In this document: positions 1 through 8,122 of the stretch, piece after piece
How the letters are laid out: each line of letters opens with the position of its first letter
Position numbering within the stretch: position 1 is the stretch's first letter
Assembly: GCF_014649795.1 (NCBI RefSeq)
Contig: NZ_BMTS01000001.1
Span: forward strand, 310,001 to 374,000
DNA: 64,000 bases
Direction of reading: 5' to 3'
Origin: Streptomyces melanogenes
Lineage (GTDB): Bacteria; Actinomycetota; Actinomycetes; Streptomycetales; Streptomycetaceae
Position numbers and translations under genes: made by a program
Notes under the pieces: model-generated
What the model saw: the letters and a program-made list of their open reading frames with translations, nothing else
Told to the model about the DNA's origin: nothing
The model's database searches: none

Positions 1-814
1 CGCGGCAGTTGCCTTGACCGTGTTCGTACGCCGTCAGCTCCGCTTGGAGGTTCCCCTTCTCCAGGTCCGGCTCTTCGCCAACCGGTCCTTCAGCCTCGCC
101 GCCACCGCCATCTTCCTGGGCATGGTCGGCATGGGCGCGGTGCTCTTCCTGGTGACGCAGTGGTTCCAGTACGCGCAGGGGTACACACCGCTGCAGGCCG
201 GACTGCGGCTGCTGCCCGCGCCGCTCGGTCTGATCGTCACGTCGATGACCACGCCCGCGCTGATGCAGCGCTTTCCCATCCGGCATGTGATGGGCGCCGG
301 ACTGGTCGCGATGGCGGCGGGGCTCGCGCTGCCCTGGGTCGTCCAGCAGTTCGCGGAGGTGGGCTACCCGGCCTTCGCCGTCGCCCTCGCGGTGCTCGGC
401 CTCGGCGTCGGCGTGGCCACCACGGTGGCGTCCGTGACGCTCATGGCCGCCGCGCCCACGGACGACGTCGGTGGTGCGGCGGCGATCGAGGAGACCTGCT
501 ACGAACTGGGCGCCGCCATGGGCGTGGCCATCCTCGGCAGCCTCGCCACCGTCCTCTACACGGCCAACCTGCCCTCGTTCGACCTGACTGGACAGGCGTC
601 CGACAAGGTGCGTGACTCCGTCGGTGAGGCGGCGCATGTGGCCGACGAGATAGGCGGCCCGGCCGGCAAGGCGCTGCTCGACACCGTCTCGCACGCCTAC
701 AGCACGGCCGTCACCCCGGCCTTCCTGGTCGCCGCGGGCCTCGCACTCGCCGCCGCCGCGATGGTGTGGGCGTGGATACCCAGGGACCTGCGCCCGACGG
801 AGAACGCGCACTGA
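1..814 (+). CDS. MFS drug exporter, C-terminal half (partial at window start)
   Basis: This is the C-terminal half of a major facilitator transporter of the 14-helix EmrB/QacA (DHA2) type; such proteins export drugs or metabolites by proton antiport. The reading frame is open to the first base, so the gene begins upstream of the window. About six hydrophobic helices are visible, and a cytoplasmic loop (VRRQLRLEVPLLQVRLFANR) typical of the middle of DHA2 proteins lies at the start. The protein ends in a short charged tail (PRDLRPTENAH). The substrate cannot be inferred. The next gene lies on the other strand and ends 67 bp away, so the two converge. The family is fairly certain; the apparent TTG at position 14 is not a real start. 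Confidence 0.85.
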   Translation, partial: AAVALTVFVRRQLRLEVPLLQVRLFANRSFSLAATAIFLGMVGMGAVLFLVTQWFQYAQGYTPLQAGLRLLPAPLGLIVTSMTTPALMQRFPIRHVMGAGLVAMAAGLALPWVVQQFAEVGYPAFAVALAVLGLGVGVATTVASVTLMAAAPTDDVGGAAAIEETCYELGAAMGVAILGSLATVLYTANLPSFDLTGQASDKVRDSVGEAAHVADEIGGPAGKALLDTVSHAYSTAVTPAFLVAAGLALAAAAMVWAWIPRDLRPTENAH

Positions 815-881
815 GGCGTACGGGCCCTTGCCTCGCCCCCGGCCCGCAGTGCCCCTGCTCACGGCCCCGCGCCCGCCCCGA

Positions 882-1775
882 TCAGGCGCCGTGGCCGGGG
901 CGCAGGCCGTCCATCTTGTCGGGGTTGACCTGGAAGCGCAGTTGGTGGATGCGTCCGTCCAGCAGGTCGAAGGTGAGCGCGCCCAGCGGCTGGCCGTCCA
1001 CGCTGAAGAGCAGGCCCTGCTCGCCGTTGAGCGACGCGGCCCGGATCTCCAGCGGTTCGAGGTGGGGCTTGGCGAGGACGCCGACCATCCACCGCGCCAC
1101 GTTGTCGGCGGTGTGCAGGGGCCGGCGGGCGGCGGTGACCTTGCCGCCGCCGTCCGACCAGGCGGTCACATCGGGGGCGAGCAGCTCCATCATGGCGTTG
1201 AGGTCGCCGCCCTGGCAGGCGGCGATGAAACGCCGGGTGACCTGGGAGCGCTGCTCCGCGTCGGTGTCGTACCGGGGGCGGCGCGCCTGGACGTGCTCCC
1301 GCGCCCGGTGGGCAATCTGACGGATCGTCGGTTCGGGGCGTTCGAGGACCTCGGCGATCTCGGCGTGGCTGTAGCCGAAGACCTCGCGCAGCAGGAACAC
1401 GGCCCGTTCGACGGGGCTGAGGGTTTCCAGGACGACCAGCATCGCCATGGAGACGGTGTCGGCCAACTCCGCCTCCTCGGCGATGTCAGGGGTGGTGAGC
1501 CAGGGTTCGGGCAGCCAGGGGCCGACGTACGCCTCGCGGGTGGCGGCGGCCGAAGTGAGCCGGTTGAGCGCCAGGTTGGTGACCGTGCGCACGAGGTACG
1601 CCTTGGGGTGCCGCACCCCGCTCCGGTCCGTCTGGGACCACTTGAGCCAGGCGTCCTGGAGGATGTCCTCGGCGTCGCTGACGCTGCCGAGCATGCGGTA
1701 GGCGGTGGCGAACAGCAGCCGCCGGTGCTCGGTGAACGGGTCGAGGGCAGCGTCTTCGCCGGTCGTACTGATCAT
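882..1775 (-). CDS. ECF41-family RNA polymerase sigma factor with C-terminal SnoaL-like domain
   Basis: Sigma-70 family factor that directs RNA polymerase to a small regulon. Region 2 spans about residues 12-78 and region 4 about 110-165. A NTF2/SnoaL-like domain fills residues 175-297. Three hallmark motifs of the ECF41 group are visible: WLPEP (87-91), DGGGK (208-212) and NPDK (284-287). In that group the C-terminal domain modulates sigma activity in place of a separate anti-sigma factor (known for the family). The start ATG at 1775 gives 297 residues. The gene lies 13 bp downstream of an epimerase gene in the same direction, the classic ECF41-COE arrangement, so the two are probably co-transcribed and autoregulated. 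Confidence 0.93.
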   Translation of the reverse strand: MISTTGEDAALDPFTEHRRLLFATAYRMLGSVSDAEDILQDAWLKWSQTDRSGVRHPKAYLVRTVTNLALNRLTSAAATREAYVGPWLPEPWLTTPDIAEEAELADTVSMAMLVVLETLSPVERAVFLLREVFGYSHAEIAEVLERPEPTIRQIAHRAREHVQARRPRYDTDAEQRSQVTRRFIAACQGGDLNAMMELLAPDVTAWSDGGGKVTAARRPLHTADNVARWMVGVLAKPHLEPLEIRAASLNGEQGLLFSVDGQPLGALTFDLLDGRIHQLRFQVNPDKMDGLRPGHGA

Positions 1776-1788
1776 GGCGGTCAGGCTG

Positions 1789-2703
1789 TCAGACGCCCAG
1801 GGAGCGGGCAAGCGAGCGCACGCCTTCGACGCTGTCGGCCTGGCTCGGCTTCCAGCCCAGCTCCGCCTTGGCCTTGCTGCTGTCCAGGCGCAGGTTGGTC
1901 GCCATGACGGTGTGGGCGAGCGGGGCGGGCTTGAGCAGCCACAGCGGGATGCGCAGCGGAGCCGGTGTGCCGAAGGCCTCGGCGACAGCGCGGACATGGC
2001 TGCCGAAGCCGGTCGGCAGGTCGTCCGCGATGTTGTACGCCTGCGAGGGGCGGCCGTGCTCGACAGCGGCCGCGACCGCGCGGCCCGCGTCGTCCACGTT
2101 CACCCACGCCAGCTCCCGGCCGTGGTCGGCGACGACCGGCATCTTGCGCTTGCGCAGCATGGTGAGGACCGTCGTGTCGGTGACGTCCTTGCCGTAGAAG
2201 AGGCCGAAGCGCAGGCTGACCGCGTCGATCCCGTCGGCGGTGAAGGCCAGCTCCTCCTTGGCGCGCATCGCGCCGACGTGCTGCTCCAGCCAGGGGTTGG
2301 TCCCCGCCGGGCCGAACGGGGTGCCGTCCTCGGTGAGCGGCCGGTCGCCGTGGTCGCCGTATCCGTAGCCGAACATCATGTTCTCCAGGACGATCCGGCG
2401 GGCGCCGGTGGCGCGGGCGGCGGCCAGCAGGTGGGCCGTGCCCCGCACGCGCAGGGCGTTGGTGCCCGCCATCTCCTGGTGGCGGATCAGGGAGGTGTCC
2501 TGGAGCGCGGTGGCCGCGTGGATGACGACGTCGAACGCCATCCCGTCGACCGCCCGCAGCACCGCGTCCCCGTCCAGCAGGTCGGCCCGTACGGTGTTGG
2601 ACGCGCCGCGCCCGAGTCCGGCCACCTCGTGGCCCGCGGCCGTCAGCTCCCGCACGGCCCGCCGCCCCAGCACCCCGCTCGCCCCTGCCAGCAGAATCCT
2701 CAT
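1789..2703 (-). CDS. NAD(P)-dependent epimerase/dehydratase-like protein (ECF41 partner)
   Basis: A 304-residue extended short-chain dehydrogenase/epimerase. The N-terminal Rossmann motif GASGVLGRR (residues 7-15) binds NAD(P), and the C-terminal half resembles NAD-epimerase/NmrA-like proteins. The usual YxxxK catalytic pair is not obvious (the expected position reads HVGAMRAKEE), so its chemistry is uncertain. ECF41 sigma factors are typically encoded next to carboxymuconolactone decarboxylases, oxidoreductases or epimerases, which are their main targets. Here the epimerase comes first and the sigma gene follows by 13 bp. An ECF41-like promoter lies 46 bp upstream of the ATG. The physiological substrate is unknown. 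Confidence 0.88.
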   Translation of the reverse strand: MRILLAGASGVLGRRAVRELTAAGHEVAGLGRGASNTVRADLLDGDAVLRAVDGMAFDVVIHAATALQDTSLIRHQEMAGTNALRVRGTAHLLAAARATGARRIVLENMMFGYGYGDHGDRPLTEDGTPFGPAGTNPWLEQHVGAMRAKEELAFTADGIDAVSLRFGLFYGKDVTDTTVLTMLRKRKMPVVADHGRELAWVNVDDAGRAVAAAVEHGRPSQAYNIADDLPTGFGSHVRAVAEAFGTPAPLRIPLWLLKPAPLAHTVMATNLRLDSSKAKAELGWKPSQADSVEGVRSLARSLGV

Positions 2704-2748
2704 CGCCCTTGCCTCCGCCTCGCGTCTCCACCGTGGTGACGTACATGG

Positions 2749-2775
2749 GACAACCGGGGGAGCGTGGACGTGACA
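2749..2775 (-). promoter_or_regulatory. Candidate ECF41-type promoter of the epimerase-sigma operon
   Basis: On the minus strand TGTCACG (2775-2769) is followed after exactly 16 bases by TGTC (2752-2749). The published ECF41 consensus is TGTCACA-N16-CGTC, so this differs by one base in each element. The epimerase ATG lies 46 bp further on. This supports autoregulation of the operon; no transcription data were available. Confidence 0.65.
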
Positions 2776-2789
2776 GCGTAGAAGGTGAC

Positions 2790-3614
2790 CTACGTCACAC
2801 TCTTCAGGTGGTTGATGCCGATCTTGTCCGTGGCGTCGGCATCGCCGCCGAGCCGGTGGACGAGGACCCAGGTGCCGTCCGGCAGGGCGCCCGCGAAGAC
2901 GGAGGCGTCCTTGGTGGCCCCGTTGTGCCAGATCAGGCGCCCGGCCCGCTGCCAGGACGGGGCGGGCTCGCCCAGCCGGCGTTCCACGAGCAGCGAGGTG
3001 ACCAGCCGGGAGGCCGCGACCGGGGTGGCCCACAGGCCCCCGGCCGGGAGGATCGCACCGGTCATCGTCCAGGGCCTGACGGGACGGCCGAAGAGCCCCC
3101 GCGCGACCAGGCGCCGCTCCGGCGCCGGGGTGGAGGTGACGTCCGTGATGTCGATCGGGCTGAGGACGTACTCGTTGAGCAGGTGCTCGTACGGGGCGCC
3201 GCCCGCGGCCGCGAGTGCCGAACCCAGCACCGCGTAGCCGAAGTTGGAGTACTCCTCGTTCTTGCCCGGCTCTGCGGTGGTCAGGGTGTCGAGGCGGCGG
3301 ACGAGCGCGTCGAGCGCCTCGGCGTCGAACGGGGCGTATGGATCACGGCGGTTGAGGCCCGGAGGCAGCCGGGGCAGGCCGGAGGTGTGGGTGGCCAGGT
3401 GTCGCAGGGTGATGCCGGTGCCCGCGGGTGCGGGCAGGAAGCGTTCGAGGGGATCGTCGAGATCGAGCGCGCCCGCGACGGCGAGGCGGACCAGCAGGGT
3501 GCCGGTCAGGGGCTTGGTCAACGAACCTATCTGGACGAACAGTTCGGGGTCATGGCCGTGCTCCACGCGCGGCGGGGCGGAGCTGCTGAGGATGCAGAGG
3601 GGTACGGGGCGCAC
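2790..3614 (-). CDS. Serine hydrolase of the beta-lactamase (class C/DD-peptidase-like) family
   Basis: A 274-residue penicillin-binding/beta-lactamase-fold serine hydrolase. The nucleophile motif SLTK (Ser31-Lys34) and a YSN motif (122-124) are present, and HNG near residue 243 stands where KTG or HTG is usual. Members include class C beta-lactamases, D-alanyl-D-alanine peptidases and esterases, so resistance cannot be claimed. No signal peptide is seen, which suggests a cytoplasmic enzyme or an esterase-like role. The GTG start at 3614 has only a poorly spaced ribosome site (GGAAGG), so the exact start is uncertain. It ends close to the ECF41 promoter of the following operon; a small inverted repeat, GTGAC-N4-GTCAC (2785-2798), overlaps its stop codon. 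Confidence 0.8.
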   Translation of the reverse strand: MRPVPLCILSSSAPPRVEHGHDPELFVQIGSLTKPLTGTLLVRLAVAGALDLDDPLERFLPAPAGTGITLRHLATHTSGLPRLPPGLNRRDPYAPFDAEALDALVRRLDTLTTAEPGKNEEYSNFGYAVLGSALAAAGGAPYEHLLNEYVLSPIDITDVTSTPAPERRLVARGLFGRPVRPWTMTGAILPAGGLWATPVAASRLVTSLLVERRLGEPAPSWQRAGRLIWHNGATKDASVFAGALPDGTWVLVHRLGGDADATDKIGINHLKSVT

Positions 3615-3651
3615 CCTTCCATGATCACCGATGCGGGTGAGCGGGTGTGCG

Positions 3652-3686
3652 GCGGGCCCGCCCCGACGGAGGTGGGGCGGGCCCGC
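3652..3686. terminator. Hairpin terminator after the phospholipase gene
   Basis: A perfect 13-bp stem (GCGGGCCCGCCCC at 3652-3664 with its complement at 3674-3686) and a 9-base loop, just beyond the minus-strand stop at 3703. There is no clear U-tract, as usual in Streptomyces. Confidence 0.7.
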
Positions 3687-3702
3687 GCACGACTGCCCGG
3701 CG

Positions 3703-4803
3703 TCAGCCGCGGGGCAGCGTCAGGCCCTGGACCTGGGGAAGGGCGGTCCAGTCGTTGGAGGCGATGGTCGCGTGGGACTTGGCGAGCAGGGCGATACGGG
3801 CCTGGGCGTCGGCCGGGAGCGGGTTCTTGCCGTCCAGGGCCGGTGCGACGTTGTGGGCGTCGGTCATCACCAGCAGATAGTGGCGGGCGTCGTACCAGGC
3901 GGTGTCGATGGTGCCGTTGAGATACGTGGCGGCGTCACCGTCGAACAGGACGAACCACGGGCGCAGCGAGGCGTCCGCGTAGCGCGTGCGGGGGTCGCCC
4001 GACTGGGCGCCGTGGACCGTGGGGAAGATCTGGGCCTGGGCGGTGCGCCCGGCGGTGTGCAGATCGCGGAGGTACGTCGCGTACTCCTTGTCCGTCCACA
4101 GGGTGTCGGTCGGATTGCCCTCCTCGACCGTGCCCGGGATGATCTCCAGGATCACCTTTCCGGCGAGCTGCGCGCGCGTCGGCCAGTTCCCGGCCGTGGC
4201 CGCCTCGTCGAGCGTGGCGTACTGGCCGCCGCCCGGCTTGGCCAGCAGATCGGCCGGGCGGAAGACGGCCGACCCGAGGTGGGCGCTGATCGTCTGGTCC
4301 AACTGGGCCGGGCCGAGGCCGAAGCGGGACTGGAACCCGGCCTTCATCTCCAGCTTGATCATGAGCGGCGCGTGCCCGGGGTGGGCCGCGAGCCAGACCC
4401 TTACGTCGTCCAGGCAGCTCTCCAGGTTCTTGTTGGCGCTGCCGGAGTAGAGCTGTGCGGGCGTGCTCGCGTTGACGCAGTTGTTGCTGTTGCCGAGGGG
4501 GTTGGAGTGGCTGACCTTCCACTCCTTGGTGATGAAGTCGTCCCACACATCGAGCTCGATCATGGAGGTGCCGGTGTCGAGCGCCTGCGCCAGATACGGG
4601 AAGGCGGCCGGGTCATAGGTGTTGTGCAGGCCCGACGAGGTGGTGCCGGACAGCGGCAGGTCCTCGGACCCGGCGGCGGAGGCGGCGCTGGTGCCGCCGC
4701 CCGCGCCGACGAGCGCCAGGCCGATGGCGACGGCGCCGGCCAGCGCGGTGCGCAGGCGGGGAACGCGGCGTCTGGGCAACGGTTCTGACAGCGGCTCTGA
4801 CAC
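3703..4803 (-). CDS. Secreted phosphatidylinositol-specific phospholipase C-like enzyme
   Basis: A 366-residue exported phosphodiesterase of the Ca-dependent PI-PLC C1-like group. Residues 1-45 form a signal peptide with a hydrophobic core and an Ala-rich cleavage region. A TIM-barrel PLC domain follows. The candidate active-site residues His60 (in GLHNTYD), Glu83, Asp85 and His99 (in KVSHSNPLG) are visible. It would cleave phosphoinositide-type lipids or related phosphodiesters outside the cell. The start is GTG at 4803 because a near-perfect AGGAGGT ribosome site sits five bases upstream, whereas longer frames have none. It stands alone, divergent from the neocarzinostatin-like gene. The precise lipid substrate is unproven. 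Confidence 0.87.
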   Translation of the reverse strand: MSEPLSEPLPRRRVPRLRTALAGAVAIGLALVGAGGGTSAASAAGSEDLPLSGTTSSGLHNTYDPAAFPYLAQALDTGTSMIELDVWDDFITKEWKVSHSNPLGNSNNCVNASTPAQLYSGSANKNLESCLDDVRVWLAAHPGHAPLMIKLEMKAGFQSRFGLGPAQLDQTISAHLGSAVFRPADLLAKPGGGQYATLDEAATAGNWPTRAQLAGKVILEIIPGTVEEGNPTDTLWTDKEYATYLRDLHTAGRTAQAQIFPTVHGAQSGDPRTRYADASLRPWFVLFDGDAATYLNGTIDTAWYDARHYLLVMTDAHNVAPALDGKNPLPADAQARIALLAKSHATIASNDWTALPQVQGLTLPRG

Positions 4804-5166
4804 GGGGGACCTCCTGTGGGGGGACGACTCTCGTCGGACGGTGACAGGAGAGTGTGAATCGACGAAGTCATGACAAGCAACAGAAGCTGCACTCCGGTTG
4901 TCCCCGCAGAAACGAGCGTCGGCGGAAGGGGGTTGGGCGACGCCCCCGGCTCCGCGTCGGCTCCCCTCGGCCCGCGTCGGCTCCGCGCCCTCTTCGGCCG
5001 TTCCGGCCACGGTTGCCCCCGGCGACCGAAACACGCTCTGGCCGCCCCGTGATCCGCACAGCAGGATGCTCCCCTGAGCAGCACCTGTACGGCAGAGCGG
5101 CGTGCCGCCCGTATCAACGCCGCACCTCAACCCGCACGTCCCTCAACCGGCTGGGAGGCCGAGGCA
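4804..5166. other. Divergent intergenic region
   Basis: This 363-bp region separates the phospholipase gene (minus) from the neocarzinostatin-like gene (plus) and must carry both promoters. It holds the AGGAGGT ribosome site of the phospholipase at its left edge. No convincing gene, repeat or operator was seen. Confidence 0.5.
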
Positions 5167-6009
5167 ATGACCCGTACGACATTCCGTACCGCATCACGCT
5201 CCAGACGCAGGCGCGCGCTCCTCGGCGTGGCCGCGGCCTGTGGCACCCTCGCGCTCGCACTCGTCGGCGCGCAGCCCGGCTCGGCCGCCCCTGCCCCCGC
5301 TCCCGACGGGCCCACCCTCAAGGTCGACCGGACCACCGGCATCCGCGACGGCGACATCGTCAGTTTCCAGATCACCGGCGGCCCGCCCAAGGAGTACGTC
5401 TGGGTCGAGCAGTGCGTGGCGACCTCCGGCGGGGGCACGGCCTGCGACGAGAACACCGCGCGCCAGTTCCGCGTCTACCCCGACGGCACCTACCAGCTCT
5501 CGCCCAAGAAGCTCTACGCGCGCCTGGACACCCCCGCCGGAGCGACAGACTGCCGGACCGCCACCGCCGCGAACCGGTGCCTGCTGGCGCTCACCGACAA
5601 CGCGGGCACCGTACTCACCACGGTCCCCCTGCGCTTCCTGCCGCTCGCCCCGCTCGAAGCGCCGCCGACCCTGCGCGCCACGCCGAACGGCGGGTTGACG
5701 GACGGTCAGTCCGTCCACCTCGGTGGGCAGCGGTACGAGCCGCAGTACCACATCCCGATCCTGGAGTGCCTGGCCGGAGCGGCCGACACGTTCGCCTGCC
5801 GCCCGGGCGGCCGTCCGCCCGCGACCACCGACCAGGGCCGGATCGACCAGGACAGCACCCTCTCGGCCGCCTTCACGACGATCGACGGGCGCACGGTCGA
5901 CTGCCGCGAGGTCAACTGCGAGCTGGTCGCGTTCGCCTCCCGCTACCACGGTCCTTCGACGGTCCGCACCCCGATCAGCTTCGCCCCGGTGCCGTCCGTG
6001 GCGCACTGA
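5167..6009 (+). CDS. Secreted protein with two neocarzinostatin-like domains
   Basis: A 280-residue exported protein. Residues 1-41 are a signal peptide (arginine-rich start, hydrophobic core, GSAAP cleavage region). Two immunoglobulin-like neocarzinostatin/macromomycin-type repeats follow at about 48-155 and 163-278. Each opens with a threonine/leucine strand and a GLxDGxxVxxxG-like turn (TGIRDGDIVSFQITG, then NGGLTDGQSVHLGG) and carries cysteine pairs such as those in EQCVATSGGGTACDE and ECLAGAADTFAC. The family includes chromoprotein carriers of enediynes, but no enediyne synthase is nearby, so a general extracellular binding role is more likely. The ATG at 5167 has a GGGAGG site upstream. 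Confidence 0.75.
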   Translation: MTRTTFRTASRSRRRRALLGVAAACGTLALALVGAQPGSAAPAPAPDGPTLKVDRTTGIRDGDIVSFQITGGPPKEYVWVEQCVATSGGGTACDENTARQFRVYPDGTYQLSPKKLYARLDTPAGATDCRTATAANRCLLALTDNAGTVLTTVPLRFLPLAPLEAPPTLRATPNGGLTDGQSVHLGGQRYEPQYHIPILECLAGAADTFACRPGGRPPATTDQGRIDQDSTLSAAFTTIDGRTVDCREVNCELVAFASRYHGPSTVRTPISFAPVPSVAH

Positions 6010-6137
6010 CGCCACCCCGACCTGCAGGCCCGGCCGTCCGGGAACGGAGGCGGCGGCTCCACTTCGTCCCCACCCGGATGGCCATCCCCGGCCGTGTCAT
6101 GCGGCCGGGCGGGCCCTCTCCCGTCGATGATGCGCAA

Positions 6138-8090
6138 ATGCGCAGGTTCAATGCCAAACAGGTACTGGTCGGACGTCCGCTGGACACCTCGCGGCTCGGT
6201 GAGACGCTGCTGCCCAAGCGGCTGGCCCTGCCCATCTTCTGCAGCGACCCGCTCTCCTCGGTGGCGTACGCGACCGAGGAGATCCTGCTCGTCCTGGCGC
6301 TCGGCGGCGTCACGCTGCTGCACCTGGCCTGGTACGCGGCGGCCGCGATCGTCTTCCTGCTCGTCGTGGTCGTCGCCTCCTACCGGCAGACCTGCTACGC
6401 CTACCCCGGCGGTGGCGGCGCCTATGTGGTGAGCGCCGAGAACCTGGGCGCCACCGCCGCCCTCACCGCGGCGAGCGCCCTGCTCGTCGACTATGTGCTC
6501 ACCGTCGCCGTGTCGGTGGTCTCCGGGGTCGCGGCCATCACCTCCGCCGTGCCCTCGCTCCACGACCACCAAGTGGCGCTGTCCGTCGGCTTCGTCACCG
6601 TCCTGACCCTGCTGAACCTGCGCGGGGTGCGCGAGTCCGGCCGCATCTTCGCCATTCCCACCTACGGCTTCGTCGCCGTCATCTACGTGATGTTCCTGAT
6701 CGCCGGGATCCGCCTCGCCACCGGCACCACCATCCGGGCTGAGTCCGCGCACCTGCCGATCCACCAGGCGGGCACCTACACCGGGATCGCCCTGGTGCTG
6801 CTCGCGATGCGGGCGTTCGCCTCCGGCTGTACGGCGCTGACCGGCGTGGAGGCGATCAGCAACGGGGTGCCCGCCTTCCAGAAGCCCAAGAGCCGCAACG
6901 CGGCGGCGACCCTGGCCGCGATGGGCATCCTGTCCGTCACGATGTTCGTGGGCATCACCACGCTCGCCCTGGTCTACAAGGTGCACGTGACGGCGGACCC
7001 GACCGAGCTGGGCCTGCCGCCCGGCACCGCCACCTCGACCGCGCTCGCCCAGATCGCCCGGGCCACCTTCGGCCACGTCGACGTCCTCTTCTACCTGGTG
7101 CAGGCGTTCACCGCGGGCGTCCTCGTCCTCGCCGCCAACACCGCCTTCAACGGCTTCCCGATGCTCGCCTCGATCCTCGCCCGGGACCGGTACGCGCCGC
7201 GCCAGCTCTACAACCGGGGGGACCGGCTCGTCTACTCCAACGGCGTCGTGCTGCTCGCCCTCGCGGCCATCGCCCTGATCATCGCCTTCGACGCCGAGCT
7301 GACCCGGCTGATCCAGCTCTACATCATCGGCGTCTTCGTCTCCTTCACGCTCTCCCAGGCGGGCATGGTCCGGCACTGGCGCAAGGAGCTGAGCACGGGA
7401 CCTGCGGCCGCGCGACGGAGGAAGATCCACCGCTCGCTCGCCATCAACGCCGTGGGCGCCGCCCTCACCGGTCTCGTTCTCGTCATCGTGCTCATCACCA
7501 AGTTCACCCACGGCGCCTGGCTGGTGATCATCGCGATGCCGGTGCTGTTTCTCGGGATGAAGGGGGTGCGGCGGCACTACGAGCAGGTGGCCCGGCAGGT
7601 CGCCGTGTCGTCGACGGAGAGGCCGCGCAAGCCCGCACGGCACCATGTGCTCGTGCTCGTCGCCTCGGTGCACGCTCCCACTCTCAAGGCGATCGGCTTC
7701 GCGCAGGCGCTGCGGCCCAGCACGCTGACCGCGCTCACCGTCGCGGCCGACGAGGACGCCGAACGGCTGCGGCAGCAGTGGAGCGAGCACGCCCTGGACG
7801 TCCCGTTGAAGATCCTGCACTCGCCGTACCGCGAAGTGGTCGGACCCCTCATCGCCTACGTCCAGGAGCGGGCGGCGGCCGACCCGGACGCGATGGTCTC
7901 CGTGGTCATCCCCGAGTACATCGTGGGCCACTGGTGGGAGCAGCCGCTGCACAACCAGAACGCGCTGCGGCTCAAGGCCAGGCTGCTGTTCACCCCGGGC
8001 GTCGCCGTCATCGACGTGCCGTATCTGCTCCAGTCGGCGCGCCCGCAGGAGACGGCGGCGGCGCGGACGCCGAGCGGGCCGGACACGTAG
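6138..8090 (+). CDS. KimA-like APC-superfamily potassium importer
   Basis: A 650-residue membrane protein with about twelve transmembrane helices (residues 25-480) and a soluble C-terminal domain (about 510-625) resembling universal stress proteins. Several stretches match Bacillus KimA (YdaO): the DPLSSVAYATEEILLVLA segment, GGGAYVVSAENLG, TALTGVEAISNGVPAF and, in the soluble domain, LHSPYREVVGPL and LHNQNALRLKARLLF. KimA is a high-affinity proton-coupled potassium importer shut down by c-di-AMP. Annotation as an amino-acid permease would also fit the superfamily. ATG 6138 fits the family N-terminus; an in-frame ATG at 6099 is an alternative. No ydaO-type riboswitch is recognisable in the 128 bp upstream. 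Confidence 0.85.
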   Translation: MRRFNAKQVLVGRPLDTSRLGETLLPKRLALPIFCSDPLSSVAYATEEILLVLALGGVTLLHLAWYAAAAIVFLLVVVVASYRQTCYAYPGGGGAYVVSAENLGATAALTAASALLVDYVLTVAVSVVSGVAAITSAVPSLHDHQVALSVGFVTVLTLLNLRGVRESGRIFAIPTYGFVAVIYVMFLIAGIRLATGTTIRAESAHLPIHQAGTYTGIALVLLAMRAFASGCTALTGVEAISNGVPAFQKPKSRNAAATLAAMGILSVTMFVGITTLALVYKVHVTADPTELGLPPGTATSTALAQIARATFGHVDVLFYLVQAFTAGVLVLAANTAFNGFPMLASILARDRYAPRQLYNRGDRLVYSNGVVLLALAAIALIIAFDAELTRLIQLYIIGVFVSFTLSQAGMVRHWRKELSTGPAAARRRKIHRSLAINAVGAALTGLVLVIVLITKFTHGAWLVIIAMPVLFLGMKGVRRHYEQVARQVAVSSTERPRKPARHHVLVLVASVHAPTLKAIGFAQALRPSTLTALTVAADEDAERLRQQWSEHALDVPLKILHSPYREVVGPLIAYVQERAAADPDAMVSVVIPEYIVGHWWEQPLHNQNALRLKARLLFTPGVAVIDVPYLLQSARPQETAAARTPSGPDT

Positions 8091-8103
8091 GTGTCCGGCC
8101 CGC
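8074..8103. terminator. Hairpin terminator overlapping the importer stop codon
   Basis: A perfect 13-bp stem (GCGGGCCGGACAC, 8074-8086, with its complement 8091-8103) and the loop GTAG. The TAG stop codon of the importer lies in the loop. It can serve the convergent minus-strand gene as well. Confidence 0.75.
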
Positions 8104-8122
8104 CAGGAGGTACGGGAGTGCG

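Noticed and set aside
1705..2739. A plus-strand frame over the epimerase gene
   Set aside because: The composition is that of a shadow frame; the minus-strand gene has the Rossmann motif and operon context.
3600..6100. An enediyne biosynthetic cluster around the neocarzinostatin-like gene
   Set aside because: Neighbours are a phospholipase and a potassium importer; no polyketide synthase or tailoring genes are present.
6010..6137. ydaO/c-di-AMP riboswitch before the KimA-like gene
   Set aside because: The 128 bp are too short and show none of the conserved riboswitch segments.
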